Of a stretch of DNA of 64,000 nucleotides, positions 49,445-61,928 are shown piece after piece. The stretch is from Leptodactylus fallax (Eukaryota; Chordata; Amphibia; Anura; Leptodactylidae): assembly GCA_947044405.1 (NCBI GenBank), contig CAMRHE010000018.1, positions 4,836,001 to 4,900,000 on the forward strand, read 5' to 3'. A program made the translations under genes and the position numbers. Position 1 is the stretch's first letter, and every line of letters starts with the position of its first letter. Below the pieces are notes generated by a model. That model was not told the DNA's origin. It ran no database searches and saw nothing but the letters and a program-made list of their open reading frames with translations.

Positions 49445-50537
49445 AAGCCTGGGTTTATATCGGCCTTGAAGAATCCATTCAGTACCCCCGATGCAGATTC
49501 CACTGTACTTGTCAAGAATGTAATGCAGCCCACAATGCTTTTTCTTACTGGATCTGAAGGATCCAAGTCTAACTCAGTGAAGGGCACTAAATTCTGTTTT
49601 GTCATGTCTGGTGTGTGTTGTACATAATGTACACAAAGCAGTGTGGTCTACTGACATGTCTAGGGATGCTCTTATCAGAATTCTAAACACCAGGACTACA
49701 TGTCGAACTTTGCTGGAGCAGGGGAATTACTCTTGAACTTTTTCACATCTTTACCCCACAAGGTTGTGTCAGAAGGAGACACATTTCCTTCACTGCAGCC
49801 AGGTTACATTGCTGTGGTCACTAATGAATAATGGACAGTTAGAATGAAAGCCAAGAAAGGGAACCACCCTTCTGAGTTATGCATGGAAGGAAGGATCTTT
49901 TATTCACATGGTCAACTACCATAATAGTGTAGCAGCTTTTTGAACACATGGTCCTTCTTCAGGCTCGTGGGTATGAGAAATCCTCCTATTCTCTTGTTGA
50001 AAGACCTTGTACCTGAAATGTGGCTATGTTCTTACATATCCTTCTATGCAAAAGAATGGTTCTCTTAGGCCCCTTGCACACGAATGTGTGCTAGTTCAGT
50101 ATGCTTTCCAGATTTTTCCCTGCTAGCAAACTGACCCATTCATTTCTGTCTGCCCACTCACACGACCGTGTATTACATGGTTCTGTGTGTGGGCTGACAG
50201 TCCCGACCACAAACTCAGAACAGGTCCTATTCCTGTCCTTTTTTGCGGCCGTGCTTCTGCGGCCCCAATTCATTGAATGAATGGGGAAGCACAAGTGCCA
50301 CACAGATGATAGCTGTGTACCGTCTGTGCACCGGCCGTGCTGTTCAACCATGGCCGAAGACCTGAAAACGTATTCAGTTAGCATTACTGTGCTTACTATG
50401 TGACTCTTTCAGTTAAATTGTACAAAATCACTGTTTGAGTACAAGGGGATGAATAAATGTGGCACTGTTGCCCCTACCTGCTGCCGTAATACTTACATTG
50501 ATATATCCAAAGCTGTCCTTAAAATAAGACCGTACTG
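49445..50537. other. Intron sequence with one repeat fragment
   Basis: 50070-50390 ('ggccccttgcacacgaatg', 'ggtcctattcctgtcc') has the look of a dispersed frog repeat. The rest is unassigned. Confidence 0.4.
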
Positions 50538-51156
50538 CAGTGGTAGGCAACCTTTTTTGTTTGGCATGCTGATTTAAATTAAAAAATCAAAGATGAAATA
50601 CTCGTAGTACCGGGCAATAATTGTAAGGCTGACGACCCCTAAACTAAAGTCTTATACCACAAACCATAAAACAGAAGTACTGCCACCAGATTCTTCAGGA
50701 CACATGCACTTACTGCTACTTTCTGGGACGCACCTGTACTTTTACATTAAAAGCAATGAAAGTCCATGTGCAGCCCCCAATTAGTGGTAAATGTAAGTGT
50801 TCAGGAGCACCGTATGGCAGCACCTTATGGTGGTAAACACATTATGTATGCAGCTATATTCTTAGGCCACTGAAACTTTTACTTCGATATAGAGCTGCAT
50901 TGACATGGTGCATTTTTGCACAGAAATAAACTGCTTGCATGTTTTTGTGCAAAAACACACTGTTATACAGAATAATATCCCATAGGGGCCCCTGCACATG
51001 GTATAATGCCCCATAGCGGCCCCTGCACATGGTATTATGTCCAATAGCGGCTCCTGCACACGGTATAATGTCCCATAGCGGCCCCTGCACACGGTATAAT
51101 GTCGGGCTGCCTTGCCAGGGAAATGAGCCTTGTGTGCCAGAGGTTGCCGACCCCTG
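50538..51156. mobile_element. hAT-type non-autonomous element, 619 bp
   Basis: Flanking 8-mers CCGTACTG (50530-50537) and CCTTACTG (51157-51164) differ at one base. The ends CAGTGGTAGGCAACC and, mirrored, CAGGGGTCGGCAACC match the family at 8094. It carries an internal tandem repeat and no transposase. Confidence 0.8.
50969..51102. repeat. Tandem repeat, four units of about 31 bp
   Basis: Units resemble CCCATAGCGGCCCCTGCACA followed by an ATGGTATAATG-type end. They differ by a few bases each and lie inside the hAT-type element. Confidence 0.85.
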
Positions 51157-51164
51157 CCTTACTG

Positions 51165-51928
51165 TATGTTAACGTATTTGTGATACAACCCTTATATGAT
51201 GAAATATACAATAGTGTGAATAGTGTTTTATGATTTATTGATAGATTGTTCAATATATCTTGAGCCATCCAGAGCCTTTGTCTTGTTTGTGTATTCCATT
51301 TCTTTGATCATATTTTCCATCATTCATCTTAAGCATTTTGTTTTTGAAGCATGTCCTTTATGTGAACTCTAACTGGAATGCTTGGAAAGTGCAGATGGAA
51401 TACCTAATCATTTATATGATATGTCAAAACTACAACTGATTGAATCACTCCAATAAGACGATACAGTGAATGTTGTGGTTGGGTGTACAGCCATGCTCTC
51501 TCTTTAGTCATCTTGTAGCATGATTTGTACAGAAACATAAGATATACATACATTTCAGATGGCTGACAGATATTCCTCCTGACCCCTCTCCTAAATCCCA
51601 TACACATGCATGAGGGGAATAAACTACAGCTAGGCACCTCTTGTGGCAATTTATTCCCCATGAAAACAAAGTATTGGGCATCATGAAATCTGATTTCCTC
51701 TCCCACCCAACATCTTCCTTTGGTAGATAGTTGCCATTGCTGTATACACATTAGATGCTCAGCCAGTCTGCTGAAACATGTAGTTCTGGCTGACATTTAT
51801 CTAATATGTAAAGCGCATGTGCAGTGAAGTGAGTTGTACTCTTCTTGGCTTCAAAGGCACACTACTCATGCATCGGAGCTGTCACAGATGAGTCCAGCCC
51901 TCAGGAGCTCTAGCAGAGTAAAACCTAA
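51165..51928. other. Intron sequence, nothing recognised
   Basis: It is unremarkable AT-rich sequence. A 130-codon ORF on the minus strand at 51404-51796 resembles no protein I know. Confidence 0.4.
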
Positions 51929-52769
51929 AGAGAGTCTATCACCAGGAAACGTAGTATCAAACCAGCCACAGTGCTATGTAGGGAACATTTTGCTGAGCAC
52001 CGTCATGACTTTAGATAGTCCAAGGGATGCCTTGTAAAAAGCCATTTTTATAAATATGCAGTTGAGGCTCAAGTGCAATGGTTGTGTGTTAGAGCCACAA
52101 CCACAGCCACTGGTTCCCCGTCCTGAATACACCAGTAAATACACAAATAAACAGTACTGCGCAATCTCTGGTGTAGTAACTTTGACACAAAAAGTGAACA
52201 AATGTGGATAATAGAAAGCCGCTCACCTTTAAGGGTTGTGAAAAAGTCACAACTCCCTGTAGTGCAGGATTATTAGATAGACATCCAATGTCAAGGCAGC
52301 TGCTGGATCACAGTCACAAGGGCGTCACGTATCAAATATTTAGGAAAGGACCACAAACAAAAGGATTGGAGTGAGGAGTGGAAAAAGAAGCGCTTACCAG
52401 GATGTTCCTCAGAAGATTCCTTTATTCTTACCTTAACACATAACGCATTTCAGAGCTTCCAGATGCTGCTTGATAAACGCGTTATGTTTTATGGTAAGAA
52501 TAAAGGAATCTTCTGAGGAACATCCTGGTAAGCGTGGATCTTCTTTTTTTTACACTCCTCACTCCAATCCTTTTGGTTGTGGTTGTGGTCTGTCCTGAAT
52601 ACAGGCTCTGACACCCCCAGTGCACTTGAACCTCATTTGCATATTTGTAAAAACAGCTTTTTCCAGGAAATGATGCATCTGTTCTACTATAATATGATGG
52701 TGCTCAACATAAGGTCCCCTACAATGCACTGTTTCTGGTTTAATATTAAGCTTCCTGGTGACACTCCCT
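51929..52769. mobile_element. T2-like MITE interrupted by a nested insertion
   Basis: The left end AGAGAGTCTATCACCAGGAA and the mirrored right end AGGGAGTGTCACCAGGAAGC match, and so do the following 60 bp of each arm. TTAA remains on the right (52770-52773); the left reads CTAA. The nested insertion is at 52132-52591. Confidence 0.78.
52132..52591. mobile_element. Nested 460-bp insertion with perfect 12-bp duplication
   Basis: GTCCTGAATACA at 52120-52131 is repeated exactly at 52592-52603. The insert contains a strong palindrome at about 52345-52580 ('cagaagattcctttattctta' against 'taagaataaaggaatcttctg') around a centre holding 'aaacgcgttatg'. A 12-bp duplication fits a retroelement rather than hAT or Tc1. 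The class is unassigned. Confidence 0.75.
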
Positions 52770-53268
52770 TTAAAAAACAAAACAAAAAAACTCTTCAACA
52801 GAGAAACATACAGGACTGAGAACACTTTTAGGCTTTTAACCCAAACCCTAGCACCATAAGGACATACTGCTGGATTAAGGGCCCCAAACCAGACAATGGC
52901 TTCCCTTTAAGGTACTATATCTAATGGTGGATTTTACCTGCAGTTGGACCTTTTTGTGAACCAAAAATAGAAAGCTACAAGTCATGTACACTGCTACACT
53001 TGTCTTCTATGTACTGCACAGGGTCTGGTCTCCCTTATTATATTATCACTTTATCAATCACATTTCTATGATTATTAGGTATATATACTATGTTGCTCAT
53101 ACAGTGGTGTATCTGGGGCTGTTATATCTGCCACACAATATAATAGTCATCCTTTTCAGACACTGATCAGCACATGATGGATCACATTTATTACAGGAAT
53201 CTTTTTAGTGACATACTTTATAAAGTGGCTTGTAGGTTTTTATCACTTTTCCCTTGTTACATCAGACT

Positions 53269-53602
53269 TAGGGCTGGGCGATTATGGCCCAAATCAAAAT
53301 CCCTATTATTTGAACATTTTACCTTGATTCTGATTTAATGAAGAATTATTTTGGATCACTCCCTTTTTTACTGCCACACCCCCTATGTATATACCGTGGT
53401 ATGTCTTGGAGTTTAGGTTTTAGTCATTCATATATCAGCAATCCGGATGGAATGGCGTGCAGTGACATATCCTGTAGCCAATGGCAGGGTGAGACAGGAT
53501 GGCATGGATCCAGAATAATTGATGATAATCAATGTGAACAAGGTTATGTCGATTAATTGAGCTGACTTTTTAAATTACTTTTCGCGTCCTTGCCCAGCCC
53601 TA
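53269..53602. mobile_element. hAT-type MITE, 334 bp, perfect 8-bp duplication
   Basis: ATCAGACT at 53261-53268 is repeated exactly at 53603-53610. The ends TAGGGCTGGGC and, mirrored, TAGGGCTGGGCAAGG are a common hAT terminus. The interior ORFs are not transposase. Confidence 0.9.
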
Positions 53603-53610
53603 ATCAGACT

Positions 53611-54333
53611 ATGATTTTACATTCTTGTCAGTGACATCCAGTTATTTACCGCTAGCTTGGATTGGCAATAATTCACACCATTGTACGTTCAGTAACTTTG
53701 TGAGTACATTGGTTTACCGGTATTTAACTGAATTTGACTTGTGGTTTATAATTTAGCTCAGAGCTATATTTCCAGACCTGCGTGTTTCAGACCTGACTTC
53801 TCCCAGCATTCCTTGTTGTCCTTGCTGTTTGCACAGATCACGCTCTGGTGACTTTACGTCTGTGAGATGACCTCCTTACAGAAGGTCCTGTACACTAATA
53901 TGAGGGAAAAAAAAACAACTCTTTCTCTACTTTGTTTGTGCTTATGTAAGCTGGGATGACTCTGTCTACTGCAGACTGTCCTGGAGCAACCAGTAAATTT
54001 GTAACCCTGGGCTGTATACATCCTCAGTAACTTTGAGCCAGTGCAAAACAGGTCATAGATGCCTTTTAAAGTGAACCTGTCACATTCAACATTATGACTG
54101 ATCTGCAGACTGCATGTCATAGCAGGGGCAGCTGAGCAGTTTAACCATATAGTTCTGTGGGAATAGATTCAGTATATGTTGTCTTTTATACTTTTACATC
54201 TCTGCTCTTCTATGCTTAGAACAAGGGTGGGCGCTTCTATTTAGGGATTATGAGTGTGCATACAGACACAACTGTCAGTCACTGAGTAGGCCCGCCCCCT
54301 GGACTCCTAAGCATAGAAAGAGCAGCGATATTA
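53611..54333. other. Intron sequence leading into a dispersed repeat
   Basis: From about 54066 a repeat begins ('aaagtgaacctgtcacattc'). It is split by the SINE at 54334 and resumes until about 54680. Related copies are at 28246 and 57665. Confidence 0.5.
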
Positions 54334-54562
54334 CAGCACGGTGGCTCAGTGGTTAGCACTGTTGTCATGCAGTGCTGGAGTCCTAGGTTTGACCAAATAA
54401 GACCAAAGACCATATCTGCAATGTTCTCCTCCAATTTTTCCCACTCCAAATACATACTGATAGGCAATTTAGATTGTGAGCCCTAAATGGGACGAGTGAC
54501 AATGTCTGTAACGTATTTCACAATATGTTGGCACTATATAACTAAGAGAAATAAATAATAAG
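54334..54562 (+). mobile_element. tRNA-derived SINE, copy 1
   Basis: The head 'cggtggctcagtggttagca' has a tRNA-like A box (TGGCTCAGTGG). The B box region is mostly lost. The tail 'tagattgtgagccc' to 'gcactatataac' resembles the 3' end of the L2/CR1-like LINE at 61060. It is inserted in an older repeat with a possible short duplication (GATATTA against GATATAA). Confidence 0.78.
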
Positions 54563-55654
54563 ATATAAAAATAAGTTTTACTGAATGTTTTTTTCACAAA
54601 ACTATTTCAATCTGCTCAGTTTCTATAAGATGATACCCACAGATAGGACTGCATATATGATACAACAGGTTCTCTGTAAATGTTTATGGGTTGAAAATCA
54701 ATTTTCGAAAATTGTAAACTGTATTTTCATGTAATTTCTCTTGGCAGGTTACTGTTACCATTCACATTGTAGTCCATGACACTATTCACTATAGAGTTTT
54801 GTCTCAGTCACCACTTTCCATATATCCAACATAACTTTTTCTCTCTTCCACACTTCTGTTTCTAAGCCCAGCATTTGTTCCATCCTTGACTTCTAAACTC
54901 TTAGATACTGAACAAGTGATGTCATACTGTAGTGGATCAGCTCAAGCAGCCCTGCTCTAGTCCATGTCTTGTGCTATATAAATACATGGTTGGGGTGTAT
55001 TTCTATGGTCTATTGATTTTTCATACCAGTGTTATGATGGCATCATTAGGAGATCTGCGTTCACTGTGGGCCTATACAAGACTGCGATAGTAGAATTCAC
55101 CCACTGTCTTGACAAGCAAACAGGGCAAGTATTGTTACATGGTCACACAGCTAAAAACACATCCTCTGTTTGCCTGACAGTCTTGCACTAATGTTTGACT
55201 GTGCTCCAGACAACGGGGCGCTTCATCAAGGAAGAGCTCGCAGAGAAACAGCAATATTGTATTGGCTTCTAATGGGAGAGGAAGAGATGAGATAATGGAG
55301 TATCTGATACTTACAGCAAAAGTACTTAGTGTAGCGAGTACTGATTTTAGTTTAATTTAATGAGTCTATGTTAAAACTGTCTATTATGTTAGAAGACACA
55401 GGCTCTATATATTGTTTTCAGGATTCACTCTTATGTATTGGGTCTGACAACCATGCTATGCGATCCTTTAGCTGGCAGCCAAACTAACTAGGTTATTGCG
55501 CTGACCCCCTGCAGTATACTGTGTATTTAGTATTCACTGTGGTACATGCTCCTGGGGGGGGATCTCCTCTTCCTCTTCCCATAACATTGACATAGCATTG
55601 TATAGTGACATGTAGTAATAGTTTCTACCTCTCCCCCTTACTCAGAAACAGTAG
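54563..55654. other. Remainder of split repeat, then plain intron
   Basis: 54563-54680 continues the repeat interrupted by the SINE. The rest has no recognised element. Confidence 0.4.
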
Positions 55655-55658
55655 TTAA

Positions 55659-55997
55659 AAGGCTTTTCAAGGCATTAGAATAGATGACCAAGCCTTAGGA
55701 AAGGTAATCGATTAGAAATCAGTCTGGATCCGACACCTAGGTTCTCTTCAGCTGTTTGACGAAACTGCTATGTTCTCTGGAACGCAGCAGCATCTTTAGT
55801 TCTTACCAAGCACAGCGCGGTACAATTGTGCAGCTGTTCTTGGTATCACAGCTCAGCCCATTCACTTGGATAAGACTGAGCTGCCACCAGGCCATGTGAC
55901 TGATGAATGTGACATCACATGGCCTGTGAAGAAGAAGGTTGACATGTTGTACGATTCTTAGGATAGGTCATCAATTTAAAAGTCCTGGAAAAGCCCT
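55659..55997. mobile_element. Diverged T2-like MITE
   Basis: TTAA lies on the left (55655-55658). The ends AAGGCTTTTCAAGG and, mirrored, AAGGGCTTTTCCAGG correspond. The right TTAA is mutated. The right part recurs at 40430-40580. Confidence 0.6.
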
Positions 55998-56646
55998 TTT
56001 ATTCATCATTTCAAAAAGGCACAATTCTGACCTTCATCATAATAGTGAAATTGATGTTAGCCCCGCCCCGGAGTCTAATATATTCCATGTAGATTTTCTC
56101 CTCCCGCTGCAAGCTATGATTTAGTTTCTTCATTGTAGATAATAGGACAAAAGTGCCTGCATCAACATATATCTGCCTCATCCTCAAGGTGACGGCTCAC
56201 TGATCTGTGAATAGAACTAGTTAACATTGTATTATCACAAAATATATTGTATTGTATATGCGTGTTGTATGATATGATGTATTCTTGTAGTGAATGTGTT
56301 TGTATTTACAATTTATGCATGTGTATAGAGAATGCCTTATGTATTCCATGTTCCCACTTGTGCATATATATAAGTGGTAGATGCAAGTTGTGAATCTGGG
56401 TAACATGCTACATGCTTTAAAGCTATGTACTTGACATTGCAATGCTTAAGGTGGTCATACATTTTACATTAACGTTGGATGAACCTGCTGATTTTGCTGG
56501 GATCAGTTGTCCATCTAACATATATGTGTATATCATCCTCTTCTTTCTCTAATGACAGATGTCTGGGGAAAGAAGGGGATGTTTTTTTTTTTGTTTGTTT
56601 GTTTTTAATAAAACTCTCTTGTGATGCAGTGCCTTATGAATTTTAA

Positions 56647-56879
56647 AGGGATTAACTGGTTTCTAACATTGGTCAATATTAGATTTGCAATGTTCGCGGG
56701 TGTCGGGACCCACAGATACCCACGAGCCGCATTGTTGACTCATTGTACAAACTGTAGCCATGAGTGTAGGTATTGCAGCGCCTTCCCATTGAAATGTAGA
56801 TCTGCGGGACCTCCGCAGATCTAATATTGATGGCCTATTTTAAGGATAGCTCATCAGTGTTAGAAACCGGATAACGCCT
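56647..56879. mobile_element. T2/Kolobok-type MITE, 233 bp
   Basis: TTAA flanks both sides (56643-56646 and 56880-56883). AGGGATTAACTGGTTTCTAA is matched by the mirrored AGGCGTTATCCGGTTTCTAA. No coding content. Confidence 0.75.
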
Positions 56880-56883
56880 TTAA

Positions 56884-58712
56884 GTCGTTATACAGAATAC
56901 TATAAAATGTTAAAGGAAAACATGATATGGGGACTGCACTTTGACTATTAAATCCTGACAAAGCATACACTGCACTTATAGTCCTGAGTTTGCTGAATTT
57001 TTGTGGTGAGCTCTCCATTACCAGAGTTTTATGCATCTGCATCAGTACACAGCTGCCCATGAGTCAGTTTTTGTGACATTTGGGTAATAATACAAGGACC
57101 CCCGAGACCCCCACCGATCAGCTGTTCCCAGCCGCTAGCTTTTTTTTTTTACAAGTGAAAAGGAATTGAGCTGCAGTAACTCAGCACAGCCACTACACAA
57201 AGAACAGTGCTATCTGCTTCTGACTCTGCTCTCTGTATAGCGGCTCTGAGAGCAACTGGTTGTCAGGGGTCCTGGGTGGCGGCCCCCACCAGTCTGATAT
57301 TGTGATTTACCCCAAAGATGTCTTCAGAATTGTTTGCCTGAAAAACCCCTTTGTGGGCAGCTTCTAGTCCTCTTTGCTCCTCTGTTACGTCACTTCTGTC
57401 AATGTAAAACCATATTTGACATAGGTTCCTTATAAATTTCTTATAAAAGAGTTAATTTGCAGAACCTCTGACGTTCCTGTCACATGTTGTAACAGAGACT
57501 TGTCATTGTGCAGTTATTCCAGCACATGATTTTTGTTCCTATTTTCCATCTCAAACTTTTTAAAATGGTGTAAGCAAAAATCAGAAGGTTATAAATGTGT
57601 GGTTGTGGTTTAGGGAAATGTCTGCAAATTATATTATCAGCATTACTATCTATATTCGCCTGCTTTAAAAGGGTATTCCCGTCATAGACGTTTATGGTAT
57701 ATTTACCATACCACATGGTCTAGTCAGCAGGTAGCCTGTTATAGAGCAGGAGGAGCTGAGCATATTAATGTATAGTTCTGTGGGAAAGCTTCAGTATAAG
57801 AGTATTCTAGTCATTTAAGTCTCTGCCCATTCTGGGCTTAGAAGTCGAGTGGGCAAGTGACATGCTCATATGGGAAGGTTGTTCATTATTGAGTAGGACC
57901 ACCAACCGACTACTAAGCATTGAAACATCAGAGGTAAAAATGAAGAAAATACAAGTTATATGGGAACTTTTCCTACACTATATAAACTGCACGTCAATCT
58001 GCTCAGCGCCTCCTGCTCTATAACATGCTCCCTGCACACTGTACTGCATAAGACTCCTGGCTCTGGGTACTGTACATACCTCTTGTATGTCTGCTCAGTT
58101 GTTTCCATAGAATTCATGTAGTTAGTGGCGCGCACATGCTATCACCGCTCTGTTCATTCCTAATTTTGATGCAGCGACCAATGGTCTCACCAAGCAAGAT
58201 GGGGTCAATATGTCTTAAATATCTATGATGGGAAATACCCTATAATGGGAGAAACTGGTATGGTGTGGTGTTGACTTGACTTCACAAGTTTGAGTAAGGC
58301 AGATCAGCAGGTTTTACACAAATATGTTTTGTGATCATTCCAAAGAGTGTCTTGTGAGATTACTGAATGCCTGGTTTCCTTGCCCTTTAAATGTCCCCCA
58401 TAAAAGTTTGATGGATTTGAGATCAGGTGACTGTGGAAAAATGTTTTTGACAGTCCCTACTCCTTGCTTGCTCTTCAAAGGGAGGAGAAGACTATCAATT
58501 GTATTGCCTCATTCTGTGCAGTGCTAGATTCTTATCTTATAGCATAGCTGTGTAAGAAGTGTTTCTTGAGTCACAGTGAGTGCAGTCATTTGTGTTTTCC
58601 AGCAACCTTCTCCTCTCTCCATCGACTAACGTGTAAAAAGTAACTCTGCTTAATAAATGAAGAAGGAAAGATATTTCCATAATAAAATATTAGCTTCTCA
58701 TATTCACATGTA
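56884..58712. other. Intron sequence with repeat pieces
   Basis: 57085-57350 has the centre and right end of a T2-like repeat ('gaaaaacccctttg'). 57665-58030 is a copy of the repeat that the SINE interrupts at 54334. No exon is supported. Confidence 0.45.
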
Positions 58713-58918
58713 CTGCCAAGGACAACATCTGCAAGGAGCTTGTTGTTCTCCCTGGTTTACCTGGGTTTCCTCTGGGGACCCCGGGTCCCCCCCCATACTC
58801 CAAAGACATACAGATAGGGAATGTAGATTGTGAGCCCTATATGGGACAGTGACTGTCAATGTCTGTAAAGCTCTGCAGAATATGATGGCGCTATATAAGT
58901 AACCATAATAAATAAATA
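58713..58918 (+). mobile_element. tRNA-derived SINE, copy 2 (head missing)
   Basis: It starts at 'tgccaaggacaacatctgca', after the tRNA head, and runs through 'ccaaagacatacagatagg' and 'tagattgtgagccctatat' to 'ggcgctatataag'. The tail is followed by an A/T-rich (ATAA)n tract. Confidence 0.78.
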
Positions 58919-61059
58919 AGTACGCTTTAAGTGACTCATCGATGTAGCACTAGTAGCAGCCTAGTCATAGTGACGGGGCTTGTGGGTACCCCTGACAATA
59001 AGTGCCCAGTGGTAGCTGCTACTGCCTATGGCTACACCACTGTCTATAGTTTTTATCAACCTATAAAAGTGTGTTGATAGGATGTCTATGATTGCGATGC
59101 CAGCTGCCAATCTGAATTCTATATATTGGAGGTTTCTATTTAGAAGATGATCAATAAGTCATGAACTTTAGCTGATATTCTCCTTTAATGCTGCGCCCAA
59201 GAAATGTATTTTATCCAAATGGAATTCCAAGATGAAACTCTTTGTGCTATATCAGTGCAACCTTTGGCACTGCAGCTGTTGCTTTCTACTTCTGTCATTA
59301 TATCTTTGGCAGCTTCACAGGCTCTATGCAGTATTTTGCTTATTGGGATTACTTTAGCTTTTTCGACCTCTCGTTTCTAGTGTCTTTTTAAAAGATTTTT
59401 CAACATGTTTAAAAATGAAACTTTACTTGAAGTGTGACGCTGTAGTCTGTGTGCTTTATAAATAAATATATATAATCTATATATATAGCGCCTGATGTAA
59501 TTTAGGAGGTTGTAAATTTGTTGCTTACTTGAAATGAGATCTGGACCGCTTCTCAAGCGGTCAGAAGCGTTGTCTGCTATGAGAAGTATGAGCTATGCTA
59601 TTGGTTTTGCATTGCATGTGCAGTCACAGAATAAGCACAGCAGGGATTCCATGTCCCCTGGGCAGTACACTACAACAATGCAAGGATTGTGGGCACCAAT
59701 TCTTCCTGGCCAGCTCTAGTATTTTAATGTGGACCTTGTGCTTCAGATTTTGGAATATTACCTTCTTTGGAAGCCTCCTTCAACCACTAGGGATGTTTTA
59801 TGAACAGAAGCATTTACTCAGATTTTAGTAGCTTCTGTTGCTTTAGAGTTTATCATTTTGCTTGTTTTTAAGAATTTTTTAACATTTTATGAAGTTATTA
59901 AATGAGAAACTATTTAGAAAACCTCCTGATCATGTTATCAAAAACTAAATCATCAGGTTCTATTTCCTGCCGGCACAGACATGTGAATTGTGCAGTCAGT
60001 GGCTATAGTTGGTTGTGTTATGGCCAGTGATTGCGGTGGTCATGTGTCTGTGTCAAGAAGATGTTATAGCTGGAACAGGAATTGGAGACTGGCAATTGAC
60101 GCCAGAAGAATCAAAACCAATATGGCAGACAATCCATAAAGAGTTGTGTTTTCTTTTTTAATTAAATAACACACCTAAAGGTTTTTTAAAATTTTTCTTG
60201 TCTGGACAATCTCCTTTAGTGTTAGTCTTTGTTCATATTTACATTTGTACTCCATTGATTCCATTTTTCATAACCTTAAACCATACTTAAACTTTTGAAC
60301 AACATTTGATTTTCTAGCAACAGTAGACGGGGTAAAGGAGGGGCTTTAGAGGGCGGCTAGTGCCGGAGCCTTGCCGCTTGAAGTCCTGCGCCCCACTAGC
60401 GATCGCTGAGGCCACTGATTATTCTCAGCAGTCGCTAATAAGGAACCAATGACATATGTGATTGATATCACCAGTCCCAGTGACCATTGAAGCCACTGAA
60501 TGGTCTCAGCAGATGTGATGTGCAGGACTTCCAGCAACCAGGCCCTGACTTAGCCTGAACAGTCACTAGTGACCCCTTTTACCTTTAAACACAGCACAAT
60601 GTATGAACACAGTCTTAAAGTAATTGCCAAGATTCCTCAAAATTGAACAAAAGGCAGAATAACAAGCAAATTATTATTTTCCATTAACCCTGTGCTCTGT
60701 TCCTCACTACTGCTATGTGTTTACTGGGCAGCATTAGCGTCACCTTTCACTGGTGCCAGCAGGGAGGACATGAGCATCAAGGGATTCAACAGGTAATGAA
60801 TACTTTTATTTGTTACTTTATTATTTGTTTGCCTTTGCCCCAATTTAGACTGATCACAGACAACCCATTAAATCTCCTGTCACATATTGAAATGCTATGT
60901 AGGTATTCTTAAATTAATAATAGTCATAGTTTGTCATTGTAGAATTCCTACTTTTGAATTCAAAGCCTTTTTATTTATTTATTTTTTTAACCAGTTCAGG
61001 TCTTACATCCCAGATTATCACTATATTTTACTTATTAAAGATGGAGAGTTTGGGTCTTT
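58919..61059. other. Intron sequence, one GC-richer repeat fragment
   Basis: 60348-60545 is an unassigned GC-richer block. No exon or RNA gene is seen in the remainder. Confidence 0.4.
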
Positions 61060-61666
61060 ATGGATACCCCGCATCCACCTTAAACTGTGCTGCTCGCTTA
61101 ATGCACCTCTCCCCCCGTTCTTCATCAGCCGCTCCCCTCTGCCAATCCCTTAACTGGCTACCCGTTGCCCAGTGAATAGAGTTCAAATTACTAACGCTGA
61201 CATACAAAGCCATCCACAACCTGTACCCTCCATATATCTCCGACCTAATCTCCCGCTACCTGCCCACACGTAACCTCCGATCCACCAAAGACCTACTCGG
61301 CTCTGCTCTTATCCTATCTTCACACAATCGTCTCCAAGACTTCTCCCGTGCATCCCCCATACTCTGGAACTCATCACCAAGACACATAAGACTGACCCAC
61401 ATAATCACAAGCTTCAAGAAGGCCCTGAAGACTTACCTATTTAGGAAGGCCTACAACCTCCAATAACACTACTGTCACCACATCACCATCTGAACAGCCT
61501 CTCCCCTCACCTTCTGTCTCTATCCCTCTTCCCTCATAGATTGTAAGCCCTTGCGGGCAGCGCCCTGTATCCCACTGTACCAGTTGGTCTCTGTTAGTAT
61601 TATCTATTTTGTACATCTTGTGTACCGTATGTAAATCCTCAAATGTAAATCACCATGGAATTAATG

Positions 61667-61670
<4 letters not shown>
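61060..61670 (+). mobile_element. 5'-truncated L2/CR1-like LINE 3' end
   Basis: It contains the last part of the reverse transcriptase frame, then a 3' UTR with 'tagattgtaagcccttgcgg' and 'gaattaatggtgatata', ending in a (TA)n and (AAT)n tract. 5' truncation is the usual fate of such copies. Confidence 0.85.
61063..61466 (+). pseudogene. C-terminal reverse transcriptase fragment of an L2/CR1-like LINE
   Basis: The frame reads CAARLMHLSPRSSSAAPLC, SLNWLPVAQ, a TGA at 61173-61175, then IEFKLLTLTYKAIHNLYPPY, SPILWNSSP and FKKALKTYLFRKAYNLQ, stopping at 61464-61466. NWLPV and the F-K-x-x-LKTYLF motif are typical of the C-terminal part of L2/CR1 ORF2. The TGA stands where relatives have Arg, consistent with CGA-to-TGA decay. 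Everything else over 97 codons after it is open. Confidence 0.85.
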
Positions 61671-61723
<53 letters not shown>

Positions 61724-61733
61724 TAATAATAAT
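61671..61733. repeat. (TA)n followed by (AAT)n
   Basis: About 22 TA units run to 61714, then AATAAT units to 61733. This is the simple-repeat tail of the LINE fragment. Confidence 0.95.
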
Positions 61734-61897
61734 CTGCTTACATAGCCCAAAAAAGTGACTCATTCTCCACCATGAAAAATAAATGTAACATAATAGGTGA
61801 TATTTACTAAGCAAAATGTGCTTGAGTTCTGGAATGATTTGCACCAAAAATGTCTAACATGCTCCTGTGCGTGCCCCATTTTAAGTGTTTTAGACAC

Positions 61898-61928
<31 letters not shown>

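Noticed and set aside
50969..51102. CRISPR-like regular repeats
   Set aside because: Units are contiguous with no unique spacers, inside a hAT-type element in a vertebrate intron.
51404..51796. 130-codon minus-strand ORF
   Set aside because: No domain, no neighbouring exon signals and no link to a transposon family I recognise.
54334..54400. Possible tRNA gene
   Set aside because: An A box is visible but the B box and cloverleaf are missing; the downstream tail shows it is a SINE.
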